A DNA stretch of 64,000 bases from Actinoplanes lutulentus (GCF_003259845.1 NZ_QLMJ01000003.1:248001-312000); one strand, 5' to 3'. Shown: positions 25,950 to 38,829, numbered from the stretch's first letter. Translations and numbers: made by a program. The notes: generated by a model from the sequence alone, not told the origin.

Positions 25950-26630
25950 CTATCCGTAGACACCGCGGGCCTGGTCACGGACGATCCGTCCGCTTTCGAT
26001 CTCGATGACCCGCCGGCGCATCTGGTTGACGATGTTGGAGTCGTGCGTGACCATCACGACGGTCGTGCCAGTCCGGTTGATCCGATCGAGAAGACGCATG
26101 ATCTCGATCGAGGTATCCGGGTCGAGGTTACCGGTGGGCTCGTCGGCGAGCAGGATCAGCGGCCGGTTCACGAACGCCCGGGCCACCGCGACTCGCTGCT
26201 GCTCTCCACCGGAGAGCTCGTGCGGGTAACGGTGCTCCTTGCCGCCGAGGCCGACCAGTTCCAGCACCTCGGGAACGACGCGCCGGGCGACGGCTTTCGT
26301 CTTGCCGATCACCTCAAGGGCGAACGCCACGTTCTCGTACGCGGTGCGGTTGGGCAGCAGGCGGAAGTCCTGGAAGACACAACCGATCGAACGCCGGAAG
26401 TGGGGGATCTTCCACGAGCGCAGGGAGGTCACGTCCTTGGCGTTCACCACCACTTTGCCGCTGGTCGGAGCGACCTCTTTCAGCAGCAACTTGATGATCG
26501 TCGACTTACCGGAACCGGAGGGGCCGATGAAGAAGACGAACTCACCCTTCTCGATCCCGACGCTGACATTGTCCAACGACGGCCGAGACGCCTTCGGATA
26601 CGTCTTCGTCACGTTCTCGAGCTGAATCAC
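25950..26630 (-). CDS. ftsE: Cell-division ATP-binding protein FtsE
   Basis: A 226-residue ABC ATPase from the GTG at 26630 ([11 protein letters not shown]). A TTG at 26666 would add 12 residues, but TAGACT eight bases before the GTG and the lack of a ribosome site favour a leaderless start there. Walker [10 protein letters not shown], signature [14 protein letters not shown], Walker [14 protein letters not shown] and the H-loop VTHD are complete. It works with FtsX in divisome assembly and control of peptidoglycan hydrolysis. Confidence 0.95.
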   Translation of the reverse strand: MIQLENVTKTYPKASRPSLDNVSVGIEKGEFVFFIGPSGSGKSTIIKLLLKEVAPTSGKVVVNAKDVTSLRSWKIPHFRRSIGCVFQDFRLLPNRTAYENVAFALEVIGKTKAVARRVVPEVLELVGLGGKEHRYPHELSGGEQQRVAVARAFVNRPLILLADEPTGNLDPDTSIEIMRLLDRINRTGTTVVMVTHDSNIVNQMRRRVIEIESGRIVRDQARGVYG

Positions 26631-26638
26631 GGGACTGG

Positions 26639-26644
26639 AGTCTA
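26639..26644 (-). promoter_or_regulatory. -10 box (TAGACT) of ftsE
   Basis: TAGACT lies eight bases upstream of the ftsE GTG. TTGGCG sixteen bases further up (26661-26666) could serve as the -35 box. Confidence 0.55.
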
Positions 26645-26720
26645 CGCGGTGTAACGAATTCGCCAAGTCCGCCGGGGGCCGGAATATTTGCCACCTGCGG
26701 TAACAGCCGAACCGGGCACT

Positions 26721-26748
26721 CCTCGCCTGACCCAGCGTTCAGGCGAGG
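26721..26748 (-). terminator. Terminator after prfB
   Basis: A 10-bp stem, 26721-26730 with 26739-26748, around an eight-base loop. It starts about 24 bases after the prfB stop. Confidence 0.6.
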
Positions 26749-26771
26749 TAGCGCTCAGTGACGAAATTGGG

Positions 26772-27884
26772 CTAGGCGCTCATCTGGTTCTGTTTGCGCC
26801 ACCGGACGCCCGCCTCGATGAAGCCGTCCAAGTCGCCGTCGAAGACGTTCGTTGGGTTACCGACCTCGAACTCAGTGCGCAGGTCCTTCACCATCTGGTA
26901 CGGGTGCAGGACGTACGAACGCATCTGGTCGCCCCACGAACCGGTGGTGTCCTGCCTCAGATCGGCCATCTTGGCAGCCTCTTCCTGGCGCTTGCGCTCC
27001 AGAAGACGGGCCTGGAGCACCCGCATGGCGGCCGCCTTGTTCTGCAGCTGCGACTTCTCGTTCTGGCAGGACGCCACGATGCCGGTCGGGATGTGGGTCA
27101 AGCGGACCGCCGAGTCGGTGGTGTTGACGCTCTGCCCACCCGGGCCGGACGACCGGTACACGTCGACCCGGATCTCGTTTTCCGGAATGTCGATGTGGTC
27201 GGTCTGCTCCACAACGGGCATAACCTCGATGCCGGCGAAGCTGGTCTGCCGGCGGCCCTGGTTGTCGAACGGGCTGATCCGGACCAGGCGGTGGGTCCCG
27301 GACTCGACGCTCAGGGTTCCGTAGGCGTACGGCACCTTGACCGCGAAGGTGGCGGACTTGAGGCCGGCCTCTTCCGCGTACGACGTGTCGTAGACCTCGG
27401 TCGGGTAACCCTTCCGCTCCGCCCAGCGCAGGTACATCCGCATCAGCATCTCGGCGAAGTCGGCGGCGTCCACACCACCCGCTCCGGCCCGGATCGCGAC
27501 CAGGGCCTCCCGGGAGTCGTACTCACCGGAGAGCAGGGTGCGGACCTCCATCTCCTCGATGGCCTTGCTCAACGTGACGAGCTCGTCGCCGACCTCGGTG
27601 ATCGAGCCGGCGTCACTCGCTTCTTCGGCCATCTCGAGGAGGAGGCCGGCATCGTCGAGACGGGAGCGCAGGCGCTCCAGCTTGGAGATCTCTCCCGAGA
27701 CGTACGCGAGGCGGCTGTTGACCTCCTGCGCGCGAACCTGGTCGTCCCAGAGGTCCGGGGCTGAGGCCTGCTCCTCGAGGTCGGCCTTGTCGCGGCGCAG
27801 CTTGTCCACGTCCAGGACGGTCTCGATGTTGCGGAGGGTGGCGTCGAGGACTTTGAGTTGCTCAGGAAAGTCGGCAGCGGTCAC
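26772..27884 (-). CDS. prfB: Peptide chain release factor 2
   Basis: A 370-residue class I release factor from the GTG at 27884. The stop-codon-reading tripeptide SPF ([12 protein letters not shown]) identifies RF2 (UGA/UAA), and GGQ in [17 protein letters not shown] is the peptidyl-tRNA hydrolysis motif. The frame is continuous, with no in-frame TGA, so there is no programmed frameshift of the E. coli kind. The open frame continues upstream to 28238, but that part is inside the PadR gene region and is not coding. TAGTCT eight bases before the GTG suggests leaderless transcription. Confidence 0.96.
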   Translation of the reverse strand: MTAADFPEQLKVLDATLRNIETVLDVDKLRRDKADLEEQASAPDLWDDQVRAQEVNSRLAYVSGEISKLERLRSRLDDAGLLLEMAEEASDAGSITEVGDELVTLSKAIEEMEVRTLLSGEYDSREALVAIRAGAGGVDAADFAEMLMRMYLRWAERKGYPTEVYDTSYAEEAGLKSATFAVKVPYAYGTLSVESGTHRLVRISPFDNQGRRQTSFAGIEVMPVVEQTDHIDIPENEIRVDVYRSSGPGGQSVNTTDSAVRLTHIPTGIVASCQNEKSQLQNKAAAMRVLQARLLERKRQEEAAKMADLRQDTTGSWGDQMRSYVLHPYQMVKDLRTEFEVGNPTNVFDGDLDGFIEAGVRWRKQNQMSA

Positions 27885-27892
27885 GACACCCA

Positions 27893-27898
27893 AGACTA
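27893..27898 (-). promoter_or_regulatory. -10 box (TAGTCT) of prfB
   Basis: TAGTCT lies eight bases before the prfB GTG and immediately after the PadR-gene terminator hairpin. No Shine-Dalgarno sequence is present. Confidence 0.5.
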
Positions 27899-27904
27899 CG
27901 CCGC

Positions 27905-27928
27905 CCGGCCAGTCAACTGGCCGGGCAG
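27905..27928 (-). terminator. Terminator after the PadR-family gene
   Basis: A near-perfect 11-bp stem built from GCCCGGCCAGT and its complement with a two-base centre. It lies about ten bases past the PadR-gene stop, and TAGTCTTGGG follows. Confidence 0.65.
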
Positions 27929-27936
27929 GTCGTATA

Positions 27937-28452
27937 TCAGCTCGTCGGCACAGCCTTGAGCCATGTGAGAGCGGCCTTGTGATAGGCGACGGCGAACTCC
28001 AGCGCGGCCGCGCCGTACGGATCACCGTTCTTCTTCGCCTCCTTGGCCTGCTCCTTGGCCATCGCCATGGCTTCGGAGTGGTACTGATTGGCGGTGCTGT
28101 AGAGCACCTCCAGCTGCTCACCACTGTGCTGCTGACCGAAAGCCACCCGCAGCGCGATCGGATTGCGCAGAGCGTCCCGGCCGGGCGACTCCGCGAGCCA
28201 GCGGCTGAACGCGCGCTTGCCAGAAGCGGTGATGGCATAGGGCTGACTGGACCTGGGACCCGGCTTGCCGAGGCGGACGTACCCCATTTCGGCCAGTACG
28301 GGCAATTCGCGGTAGACCTGGCTCCGCGTCATCGACCAGTAGGGCCCGAGGCGGCGTTCGGCAGCCGCCATCAGCTGACCACCGGTCATCGGCCCCTCGT
28401 GAAGGAGTCCGAGGAGGGCAGCCGCCGTCGGATTGATTTGGAAGTCGGGCAT
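27937..28452 (-). CDS. PadR-family transcriptional regulator
   Basis: A 171-residue protein from the ATG at 28452 ([27 protein letters not shown]), preceded by AGAAGG. The N-terminal winged helix has the PadR pattern ([19 protein letters not shown], then a wing and [15 protein letters not shown]). The C-terminal helical part ([30 protein letters not shown]) mediates dimerisation. The target gene is not evident; the diverging membrane-protein gene is a candidate. Confidence 0.88.
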   Translation of the reverse strand: MPDFQINPTAAALLGLLHEGPMTGGQLMAAAERRLGPYWSMTRSQVYRELPVLAEMGYVRLGKPGPRSSQPYAITASGKRAFSRWLAESPGRDALRNPIALRVAFGQQHSGEQLEVLYSTANQYHSEAMAMAKEQAKEAKKNGDPYGAAALEFAVAYHKAALTWLKAVPTS

Positions 28453-28763
28453 GCCTTCTAAGCTGCCACTTTGTAGCTCTGGCGTCCAGGATTTCGCACG
28501 ATCCGTCCAGTTTGCGCCTCCACAAACGACTGTCCCGCACAGACAGTCCGACAACGAGGGTGCAGACCCGGCGTTTCGCCGTTGAAACCGCCCTTGACCA
28601 GGTAGGATGGAACACCTATTCGGTCAGACGGCACGTGCAAGGCAGGAAACCTCCCAAACAGGGCAAACGTCGCGTGCAAAAAACGACACTTGGCTCATGT
28701 GCGGATAGTTCTACGGGACCGGCCGATCGGGTGGCCGCAGGTTCGCCCGCTACCCTGACCTCC
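28453..28763. other. Divergent intergenic region, 311 bp
   Basis: It lies between the PadR gene and a membrane-protein gene. No convincing gene is present. TACCCT at 28751-28756, seven bases before the ATG at 28764, fits a -10 box for leaderless transcription to the right. The stretch from about 28540 to 28700 is lower in GC than its surroundings (runs such as CAAAAAACGACA), consistent with promoter DNA. Confidence 0.5.
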
Positions 28764-29756
28764 ATGACCGACCGTGACAAAGCTCCGGAGAGCTCCGAGG
28801 GATCCCGGCTCACCGTGATGCTGCTCGCGGCCGCCGCCCTCGCATGGACGGCCGCGATGCTCTGGTCCGCCCGGGTGACCATCACCGGCCGGGCGAACGC
28901 CGAGATGGAGGTGACCTCCACTGCGTACGCGTTGCCCGGAGCCGTCTCCGCCGACCTGGTGGCCGGAGCCGCCGTGGCCCTGCTCGTCCTGACCCTGATC
29001 GGGTCGCGGCGGACGCTCGGCGCCACCGTCCGCTTCGCAGTCGCGACCGGCGCCGGCCTGCTGGTCGGCGTGCTCAGCGCGGTCACCATGATCACGATCA
29101 ACACGGCCGGGTCGCTCTACGCGATCGTCGGCGGCACCGTGGCGGCTGCCGCCACGATCGGCGGCGCGCTCGCCGGGTTCCGGATCCCGCGGGTCATCAC
29201 GGCTGCCGTGGCCGCCTCGGTCGGCGTGTTCGTGCTCGGGTTCGTGCTCAACCTCTTCCAGTCGCCGGTGCTGGACCTGCTCGGCGCCGACGACACCGCG
29301 TCGTCAGCCAACGCGGCACAGTGGTTCTCGTACGGGCAGGCGGCGCTCAGCGGTCTCGCGGCCGGTCTGATCGCGTACTTCCTGCTGCGCAAGGCCGAGG
29401 TCAAGTGGCCGTTCTACACCCTGGCGGGCGCCGGTCCCGGCCTGGTCGTGGTGATCGGCGAGATCCTCTCCCGGACCGCCGGGGCCGAGGTGCTCGAGCT
29501 GGCCGGAAAAGTCAGCCCGTTGGACCAGCTGGCCCAGCAGATCCTCAGCACCGCGCGGCTCAACAGCGGCCTGGTCGTCCTCTTCGTCGGCGCGATGACC
29601 GCGATGCTCGCGGTCGGACGAACCCTCTCCCCCACGGACGAGGACGAGACCGAGGCCGCGACCGAGCAGAAGGCCACGGAGAAGGACGAGCCCGAGGAGA
29701 ACGAGGGTCAGGTCAGCTCGTCGAGCTCCGAGACGGCGTACCACTCCAACTCGTGA
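28764..29756 (+). CDS. Integral membrane protein, unknown function
   Basis: A 330-residue protein from the ATG at 28764 ([19 protein letters not shown]), seven bases after TACCCT and without a ribosome site. It has about eight hydrophobic helices between residues 17 and 290, and a loop after helix 1 ([21 protein letters not shown]). The C-terminal 45 residues are very acidic and serine-rich ([21 protein letters not shown]). I do not recognise the family. Its last 49 bases overlap the convergent gene. Confidence 0.8.
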   Translation: MTDRDKAPESSEGSRLTVMLLAAAALAWTAAMLWSARVTITGRANAEMEVTSTAYALPGAVSADLVAGAAVALLVLTLIGSRRTLGATVRFAVATGAGLLVGVLSAVTMITINTAGSLYAIVGGTVAAAATIGGALAGFRIPRVITAAVAASVGVFVLGFVLNLFQSPVLDLLGADDTASSANAAQWFSYGQAALSGLAAGLIAYFLLRKAEVKWPFYTLAGAGPGLVVVIGEILSRTAGAEVLELAGKVSPLDQLAQQILSTARLNSGLVVLFVGAMTAMLAVGRTLSPTDEDETEAATEQKATEKDEPEENEGQVSSSSSETAYHSNS

Positions 29757-30217
29757 TCCTCGGCGCTGTCGACGGTGAACTGCGCGTCCGGGTCACCGGC
29801 CAGCGCCTCCTCGACCACGCCGGCCGCTGCCTCGACCGCCTCGGCGGCGTCAGCGCTGTCCACATGGATGCTCGCGACCTCCTTCAGCGTGATCGGCTGC
29901 GGCAGCCGGACCGTGCTGGAGCCGAGCTCGGTGTCCTCGCGTACCAAAGAGGTCGTAGGCACGTCGGCCGAGACCACGACGCGCCGGTGTGGCGCTGAGG
30001 GGTCCTGCCGCAGCAGCCTCAGAGCGTCCTGGGCGGCGCGGGTGAAGGCCACGTACTCCAGCTCCTCCTCGTCGCCCTCCGCGTACCACTCCCGCAGATT
30101 GGGAGTCACCGCGTGGGCGGCCGTGGTCGCCTCGCCGAGTCGCCCGGCTGCTTTCAGGGCCGCGAGCATCGGCACGGTGGCCGGCACGTAAACCCGGACC
30201 AGGTCGGTGATCGGCAC
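29708..30217 (-). CDS. DUF6912-like cytoplasmic protein
   Basis: A 169-residue acidic protein from a GTG at 30217 with GAGGAAGAC upstream. The start [27 protein letters not shown], then [34 protein letters not shown] and [12 protein letters not shown], are typical of a conserved actinobacterial family of unknown function. There is no signal peptide or catalytic motif. It diverges from the HTH gene. Confidence 0.72.
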   Translation of the reverse strand: MPITDLVRVYVPATVPMLAALKAAGRLGEATTAAHAVTPNLREWYAEGDEEELEYVAFTRAAQDALRLLRQDPSAPHRRVVVSADVPTTSLVREDTELGSSTVRLPQPITLKEVASIHVDSADAAEAVEAAAGVVEEALAGDPDAQFTVDSAEDHELEWYAVSELDELT

Positions 30218-30322
30218 GTCTTCCTCCTGCGCTTCGCGAGTCCGGCCCTCATTCCACCAGGCGTCTGTTCATCGTGACGATCCGGGATCCAACTCGGCCG
30301 CAAACGGTGGCAAACTCAGGCT

Positions 30323-30550
30323 ATGGAACCTCGATTCCTGTTGCTGGGCGACGTCGCCACCGAGCTGAACGTCTCGGATTCGCAGGTCTACCACATGGTC
30401 CGCAGCGGTGAGCTGCCCGCGATCAAGATCGGTGGCCGCGGCCAGTGGCGTGTGGAACGCGCCAAGCTGGAGGAATACATCCAGCAGAAATACAGCGAGA
30501 CGGCCACCTGGGTCCGGGACAACCCGTTGACCGAGCGTGAGCCCGACTGA
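30323..30550 (+). CDS. Excisionase/MerR-type helix-turn-helix protein
   Basis: A 75-residue protein that is almost entirely a helix-turn-helix of the excisionase/BldC group: FLLLGDVATELNVSDSQVYHMVRSGELPAIKIGGRGQWRVERAKLEEYI. GQWRV is the wing. Such small proteins act as DNA-bending regulators. No integrase or att site is near, so a phage origin is not supported, and this gene neighbours the secA region in related actinobacteria. The start has no clear ribosome site; CAAACT six bases before the ATG may be a -10 box. Confidence 0.85.
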   Translation: MEPRFLLLGDVATELNVSDSQVYHMVRSGELPAIKIGGRGQWRVERAKLEEYIQQKYSETATWVRDNPLTEREPD

Positions 30551-30657
30551 GGCGTTTTGCCTCTTCGCTCGCATCGTTCGCCGCGCATTGCCCCGCCGAT
30601 CGTCCATGGGCGACAGTCGAAGGCAAACGTAGGCAAACACAAGGAACGGAGGCCTTC

Positions 30658-31194
30658 ATGCGGTCGACGATCCACCTGCGCCCCGCGCCTCGGCACGATC
30701 CACCGTTCGACGACGAGCTCGCCCCACAGGTCTGGAGCCCGCCACGGCAGCAGCTGGCGCTGGACTGGACCGTCCCGGCCCCGCCACCGGCACCGGCCGG
30801 CGTTCCGCGGCCACCACCGCCACCCGGCGCCTCCGGCGACGCGCGGCTGGCCGTCCGACGTTTCGTGCACCTCTGCGTGGAGGTCCTCAACGGATTCCGC
30901 CCGGCCGGGCACCTGCGCCGGCTCAGCCTGCCGGCCACCGCGGCGGAGGTGGTCGACTCAGGCCTGGCCGGCGCGCAGTGGGTCGGCCGGCTCCGCAAAG
31001 CCAAAGGCGGCAAAGCCAAGGGGATGCGGCGCCCGGATCCGGTGATCGTGCTGCGCGTGCAGCTCTGTGAGCCACGGGCCGGCGCCATCGAGGCCGCGAT
31101 CGTGCTGGTGACCGGCGACCGGACCTGGGCCTTGGCCCTGCGGATGGAGCTCCATGAACAGAGCTGGGTGGCGACGACCCTGTGCCTGATCTGA
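30658..31194 (+). CDS. Rv3235-family protein
   Basis: A 178-residue protein with GGAACGGAGG just upstream of the ATG. The first 60 residues are proline-rich and probably disordered. Residues 62-178 form a conserved alpha/beta domain (RLAVRRFVHLCVEVLNGFRPAGHLRRL, then RPDPVIVLRVQLCEPRAGAIEAAIVL, then TWALALRMELHEQSWVATTLCLI). This matches the family of M. tuberculosis Rv3235, found beside secA. The function is unknown. Confidence 0.82.
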   Translation: MRSTIHLRPAPRHDPPFDDELAPQVWSPPRQQLALDWTVPAPPPAPAGVPRPPPPPGASGDARLAVRRFVHLCVEVLNGFRPAGHLRRLSLPATAAEVVDSGLAGAQWVGRLRKAKGGKAKGMRRPDPVIVLRVQLCEPRAGAIEAAIVLVTGDRTWALALRMELHEQSWVATTLCLI

Positions 31195-31260
31195 GCCCCC
31201 GGGGCGTCCGGCGAGCATCACGGGCGGTGGGCGTCCCGGGCAGTGCCCCTGGGGGCAAAC

Positions 31261-31294
31261 GAAACGGCCCGCAGCGGATGCCGCGGGCCGTTTC
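31261..31294. terminator. Bidirectional terminator between the Rv3235-like gene and secA
   Basis: A perfect 12-bp stem, 31261-31272 with 31283-31294, extendable by a C-G pair. Its arms end in GAAAC/GTTTC, giving a short T-run in either direction. It lies between two convergent genes. Confidence 0.8.
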
Positions 31295-31306
31295 GAAACG
31301 AGACTG

Positions 31307-34219
<2,913 letters not shown>

Positions 34220-34394
34220 GGGTCAGCGCTCCCCTAGACAGTCTGCCGAACCATCGTAGGCACCTTCGCCCGGGACCTGTGACCCGAGCCTCCAGTGAAA
34301 CTGGCAAACAGGGCGAAAGGTGTCAGTAAGTTCGCTGACAGCGTCATTTCAAACCAGTTTGGCGTCCCGGGCGCGTCACGGCGAGGATGACCGA

Positions 34395-35417
34395 GTGGAT
34401 CAAAAGATCAGGGTGCTGCTGCGTGAGCTCCGGCCGGACGACGCCCCGGCGATAACCGAGGGCGAGACAGACCCTGCGTTCCAGCGCTTCCTGGGCACAA
34501 ACCGGTTCGCCGGCGCCGGGAACGGCGAGGAAAAGCTGGTGATCGAGGGTCCGGACGGCGATTTCCTCGGTGTCATCACCGTCACACCCGAGCTCACCTT
34601 CTGGGTCGCACCCGGCGCCCGGCGCCGCGGCGTCGCGACCGCGGCCCTGCGAGCGCTCGGCGAGCGCGGCTCCGAGGGCCGCCTCGAACTGCTGATCGGC
34701 TGGGACAACCCGGTGGCGCAGCGGGTGGCGATGGCCGCCGGTTACACCCGGGAGGGCGTACGCCGCGAACCTGGCGGTGAGCAGCAGGTCTGGTCGCGGC
34801 TGGCCGGCGATCCGGCGGAGCCCGCCCCGCGACTGCTGCCCGATCTGCCCGGCGGGGAACTCAGCGACGGCGTGGTGAAGCTTCGACCGCTGGGCGTACA
34901 GGATGTCGGTTTTTACACCGAGCTGCACAATTTGCCGGAAGTGGTGAACACCAGCGTCCCGCCGGTGCCGCCGACCCCGGAAGAGGTGCTCCGGCGGTGC
35001 TCCCGGTCGGACGCGCAGTGGCTGGCCGGCACGCGCGCCGATCTGGTGATCCTGGACGAGGCCACCGGTGAGCCGGTCGGCGAGATCGACCTCTACTACC
35101 AGGAGCCGCCGACCCAGCAGGCGATGATCGGGTACAGCATGCTGCCCGGTCATCGCGGGCGAGGCCTGACGACCCGCGCGGCACAGCTCGTCGCCCTCTG
35201 GGCGTTCGCCGAGACCGACATCGTGCGGCTGATCGCCGGGGCGGCCCCGGACAACACCGGATCGCAGCGGGTGCTGGAGAAAGCGGGTTTCCGGCGGGAG
35301 GCGTACCTCAGCTCGCGGCTGCCCGGCCCGGACGGCACCCGGATCGACGACGTGCAGTACGTCCTTCTCGCTGGAGACCTGCTCGCACAGGCCTCCAGCG
35401 GCGGATCGAGTACCTAG
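34395..35417 (+). CDS. Tandem GNAT acetyltransferase
   Basis: A 340-residue protein from the GTG at 34395 with GCGAGGA seven bases before it; the frame extends upstream to 34320 without a ribosome site. Two GNAT folds are joined: the first with APGARRRGVATAALRALGE (acetyl-CoA loop) near 75, the second with LPGHRGRGLTTRAAQLVALWAF near 265 and NTGSQRVLEKAGFRREA. The second is of the RimJ/RimL type. The acceptor is unknown. It diverges from secA and its stop overlaps that of hpf. Confidence 0.85.
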   Translation: MDQKIRVLLRELRPDDAPAITEGETDPAFQRFLGTNRFAGAGNGEEKLVIEGPDGDFLGVITVTPELTFWVAPGARRRGVATAALRALGERGSEGRLELLIGWDNPVAQRVAMAAGYTREGVRREPGGEQQVWSRLAGDPAEPAPRLLPDLPGGELSDGVVKLRPLGVQDVGFYTELHNLPEVVNTSVPPVPPTPEEVLRRCSRSDAQWLAGTRADLVILDEATGEPVGEIDLYYQEPPTQQAMIGYSMLPGHRGRGLTTRAAQLVALWAFAETDIVRLIAGAAPDNTGSQRVLEKAGFRREAYLSSRLPGPDGTRIDDVQYVLLAGDLLAQASSGGSST

Positions 35418-36034
35418 GCGCCCAGGCTGAGAATGCCGTAGTCGTAACCGCGACGGCGGTAGACGACGCTGGGCCGGCCGCTGTCCTTGTCCTGGAACAG
35501 GTAGAAGTCGTGGCCGACGAGCTCCATCTGGAACAGGGCGTCGTCGACGGTCATCGGCTCAGCCGGATGCTCTTTCTCCCGGACGATGCGCCATGGCTGG
35601 TCCGCGTCGTGCTCGCTCAGCTCGGTGTCGACCTCCGGCTCCGCGACCAGGGTGCCGGTCCGGCCGGGGTGAACGTCGGTGGGGAGGTTGGCGGTGGCCG
35701 CCGCGACGGAAACCGGCGCGTGCCGGCCTCGGTGGACTCGGCGGCGGTCGGCGGAACGCCTCAGCCGGCCGTCGAGTTTGTTTATGGCGCAGTCCAGAGC
35801 TGCGTAGAAGTCTTGCGCCTGGGCCTCGGCTCGAACGACCGGGCCGCGCGTCATGACGGTGATCTCGACTCGCTGGCAGGTGTCGGCCTGCCGCGGATTG
35901 CGTTCGTGGAAGAGCTCGACGTCGACTCTCATCAGCTTCGGGTCGTAACGCTCGACCTTGCTCAGCTTCTCGGCGACATGCTCTCGGTAATGATCGGGAA
36001 CCTCTACGTTGCGGCCCTTGACGACAATGTCCAC
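35414..36034 (-). CDS. hpf: Long ribosome hibernation-promoting factor
   Basis: A 206-residue protein from the GTG at 36034 with GGGGAGG six bases upstream. The N-terminal S30AE domain (VDIVVKGRNVEVPDHYREHVAEKLSKVERY) binds the decoding region. The C-terminal domain (MTVDDALFQMELVGHDFYLFQDKDSGRPSVVYRRRGYDYGIL) dimerises, so one protein can join two 70S ribosomes into a 100S particle. A basic, disordered linker separates them. Confidence 0.95.
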   Translation of the reverse strand: MDIVVKGRNVEVPDHYREHVAEKLSKVERYDPKLMRVDVELFHERNPRQADTCQRVEITVMTRGPVVRAEAQAQDFYAALDCAINKLDGRLRRSADRRRVHRGRHAPVSVAAATANLPTDVHPGRTGTLVAEPEVDTELSEHDADQPWRIVREKEHPAEPMTVDDALFQMELVGHDFYLFQDKDSGRPSVVYRRRGYDYGILSLGA

Positions 36035-36308
36035 TCGTGACCTCCCCCAACGTTGTGCTTGCGGGCGCCGAACCACGGCGCATCCTGCATAAAGACGCCG
36101 CGTGACTTACCACCGTCGCGGCCTACGTGGGTGGGACGACTCCTTTCCGGTGCGGGGAACTGGCCCGTCGGCGCTCCGGTGGCGGGTAACGATTCCGCTA
36201 ACCCTCGTCACCTAGACGCTAACCTGCCGCTGCCTGTCCGTCACCACTCGTTTGGGATAACCGATGGCTGACATTCGCCTCTATCGGCACCCCGGGACGG
36301 CATGGGAG

Positions 36309-37001
36309 TCAAATGCGGGGAGTGATTTTGCGCAGTTGTGTCGCTGCCAGCACCGCAGCACCCGTGACCTGCATGTCCGCCTCCTCAAGCCGGCGAACCA
36401 CCGCCGCCAGAGTGGCACCGGTGGTGACGATGTCGTCCGTCACCACCAGGGTCCCCCTCATCCGATCGCCACGCCGACGAACGCTGATTCGAGGATTGAT
36501 TCGCAGGGAATTGACAGCTGCCGCGTGCCGTCCGGCAGCGTCCAGTGACGTGGAGTCAGGGCGGGGCAGCGCTCGCAGCGGCTGAACCATCCCGGCCGTC
36601 CAGCCGGCCGCCCGCAGCCGCCGCACCGCGTGACCGGTCATCCGGGCCATGTGGTCGCCGTGCCGCTGCCGGCGGGCGGCAGCCGTGGACGGGACCGGGA
36701 TGAGGACCACCGGGCGGTCACGCGGCGCAAGCGCCGCTACCGCGCCGGCCAGGAGCGTGCCGAGCGGCCGGGCGAGCCGGTGCCGGCCCTTCTCCTTGTA
36801 CGCGAGAAGAGCGCCCCGTAAAGGCCCCGCATAGGGCCCGACAGCCGCGCAGGCCGGAAAACCCGGTGGTGGCGGCGTGGGGGCCGCCGGATGCGGTACC
36901 AGGGCTTCCAGGTCGGCCACGCAGACCGCGCAGGTCCCGTACCGAAGTCGCACTCGTTCGGTCTCGCACCCGGCGGCCAGATCACCGAGAAGAGCGAACA
37001 T
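36309..37001 (-). CDS. ComF-family phosphoribosyltransferase-like protein
   Basis: A 230-residue protein. The PRPP-binding loop VVTDDIVTTGATLAAVVRRL is near the C terminus, and RRQRHGDHMARM plus VLIPVPSTAAARRQR match ComF. The N-terminal zinc finger is short: C12, C24 and C27 are present, but the first CxxC pair of typical ComF proteins is missing because the ATG begins right after the lpqB stop. ComF proteins are linked to DNA uptake in competent bacteria; its role in actinobacteria is unknown. It is the last gene of mtrA-mtrB-lpqB-comF. Confidence 0.85.
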   Translation of the reverse strand: MFALLGDLAAGCETERVRLRYGTCAVCVADLEALVPHPAAPTPPPPGFPACAAVGPYAGPLRGALLAYKEKGRHRLARPLGTLLAGAVAALAPRDRPVVLIPVPSTAAARRQRHGDHMARMTGHAVRRLRAAGWTAGMVQPLRALPRPDSTSLDAAGRHAAAVNSLRINPRISVRRRGDRMRGTLVVTDDIVTTGATLAAVVRRLEEADMQVTGAAVLAATQLRKITPRI

Positions 37002-37002
37002 C

Positions 37003-38829
37003 TCAGTTCAGGAAGAAGGGCGCTGCCGGCACGGTGTTCGCCGGCTGATCGCCGGGCGGCTGAGCCAGGTCGGCCGCGTCGATCCGGACCGGGGTGGAAA
37101 GCGCGTCCCACGCCGCGTCCGCCGTCGTGTACGAGACGTAGTCGGCGTTGCCCAGCTCGTTGCTGACCGGGTTGGTGGGGTTCGCCGGGTACGCCGTCAC
37201 GTAGTTCACCGTGTCGTCGCCGAGGTCCGCCAGCCGCGGGTCCTGGAGCGCGCCGTCGATCGTCACATCCATCACGCTGACCCGCCCGTCGCCACCGCGG
37301 GTGCCGGCGACGGTGAGCCAGCCCTCGCCGCTGAAGTCGGCCGCGGTGACCGGGTTCAGCGGGGGACGCAGCAACTCCGGCTCGCTGAGCGACACGCCGT
37401 CGCCGCTGACCGCGAGGACCGCCCGGTAGAGCCGGCCACCGGCCACGATCGCCACCCGGTGCCCGTCCGGCGCCACGGTGATCGCGGTGATCTTGCCGAT
37501 CACACCGGACACCTGGACCTGCCGGGCCGCGCCGCCCTCGGCGCGGAAGCTGTAGAGCCCGCCGCTGCCGATGATCAGCCCGATCGAGGACCCCGGGCGG
37601 TCGTCGCTGGTCATCGCCCAGACCGGGTATCCGAGGCCGGACGGCAGGCCGCTCACCTCACGCAGGGTGGCGTCCTGACCGCTGCTGTCCAGCGTGACGC
37701 CGACGCGCAGCGCCTCGCTGCCGCCCGATCCGGTGACCAGGGCGGCGTAGGTGCTCGTCGCCGTGGAGCTCAGCGCCGCGGTCCGGACGTCCTTGTTCGC
37801 CTGCGGCGGGACCGCCGGGATCGCCTCGACCGCGCGCGGTGACTCGGACAGCCGGACGATCTTCCCGCCGTACACCGCGAACCGTTGCGGAAGACGTTCC
37901 AGCCGGGAGGCGGCGTTGCTGGTCTCGTAACCGGTGCCGTAGTAGTTCTCGGTCTCCTGGTGGCCGATCTTGAGGGCCAGGTTGTCCGGCAGGAGCGTCC
38001 GCAACGACCACTGGAGCTGCCGGCGGAGCCGGTCCAGCGCCTCCGGGGCGCCTTCGGTCGGCACCGCCTGCGCGCTCAGGTTGATCGACAGGGTCTGGTT
38101 GGCGATCGCTGGCACCTTGCCGAGCAGCGCGGTGCCCTCCGGCAGGAGCTCCACGGCGCTTTTCAGCCACGGCGCCGGGCCCTCGATGAGCCAGCCGATC
38201 ACGGTGGTCGGCACCTGCTCGATCGGCACGTCGCGCAGCATGTACCGCACGTCCGGGATCAGGCCGGTGTGCTCGGTGTTCCAGAAGTAGATGGTCCGCT
38301 GCGTGTACCGGCTCGCCAGCGCGGTGTCGGTGATCAGCAGGAACGGCGGCGCTTCCAGTACGTACAGCGAGATGCCGTCCTCGGCGGTGCCGAGGGTGAT
38401 CTCGTACTTGCCCCGGACCGGCTCTTTCGGCGGCTCCAGCAGGCCGTTCTTGCCGAGCGTGCCGACCAGTTCGTACGTGATCTTGACCTCGGGGTCTCCG
38501 GGCGAGACCAGCGGATTACCGACCAGCCGGATCACCCGCGGGATGGTCACCGGCTTGAAGTCGGCGCCCGCCCGCGGTGACATGAACTCCTTGACCCGGT
38601 CGATCGCGCCGTCGTAATCGCCGGCTGCCGCGGCCAGGTAGTTGTCGACGAACTCGGTCCGGTCGCTGGTCGTCGTCCGGGTGGCCTGGTCCGGCGTGGC
38701 GTCGCTGCCCGACGTGATGCCGGTCGACGGGCCGGGGCCGACCACGGTGACCCCGGACTCGTCCGGGATGCCACAGCCGCTCAGCACCAGCAGGGAGACC
38801 ACCACGAGACAGGGAAGGGAACGGCGCAT
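37003..38829 (-). CDS. lpqB: Lipoprotein LpqB
   Basis: A 608-residue lipoprotein with signal peptide and lipobox LSGC (Cys19). A GerMN domain spans about 190-330 (TQRTIYFWNTEHTGLIPDVRYMLRD, NQTLSINLSAQA), and the C-terminal 300 residues form a beta-propeller-like domain. LpqB interacts with the extracellular part of MtrB and modulates MtrAB signalling in mycobacteria. Its start overlaps the mtrB stop, so the two are coupled. Confidence 0.95.
   Translation of the reverse strand: MRRSLPCLVVVSLLVLSGCGIPDESGVTVVGPGPSTGITSGSDATPDQATRTTTSDRTEFVDNYLAAAAGDYDGAIDRVKEFMSPRAGADFKPVTIPRVIRLVGNPLVSPGDPEVKITYELVGTLGKNGLLEPPKEPVRGKYEITLGTAEDGISLYVLEAPPFLLITDTALASRYTQRTIYFWNTEHTGLIPDVRYMLRDVPIEQVPTTVIGWLIEGPAPWLKSAVELLPEGTALLGKVPAIANQTLSINLSAQAVPTEGAPEALDRLRRQLQWSLRTLLPDNLALKIGHQETENYYGTGYETSNAASRLERLPQRFAVYGGKIVRLSESPRAVEAIPAVPPQANKDVRTAALSSTATSTYAALVTGSGGSEALRVGVTLDSSGQDATLREVSGLPSGLGYPVWAMTSDDRPGSSIGLIIGSGGLYSFRAEGGAARQVQVSGVIGKITAITVAPDGHRVAIVAGGRLYRAVLAVSGDGVSLSEPELLRPPLNPVTAADFSGEGWLTVAGTRGGDGRVSVMDVTIDGALQDPRLADLGDDTVNYVTAYPANPTNPVSNELGNADYVSYTTADAAWDALSTPVRIDAADLAQPPGDQPANTVPAAPFFLN

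Noticed and set aside
27800..27884. Programmed +1 frameshift in prfB
   Set aside because: The reading frame is continuous from the GTG, with no in-frame TGA or Shine-Dalgarno-like stimulator.
30323..30550. Prophage or integrative-element excisionase
   Set aside because: The protein has an excisionase-type fold, but no integrase, att repeat or tRNA target is near, and the neighbours are core genes.
36035..36308. Small plus-strand gene between comF and hpf (MADIRLYRHPG...)
   Set aside because: It runs into the antisense of comF, lacks a ribosome site and has shadow composition. The gap is better read as the hpf promoter region.
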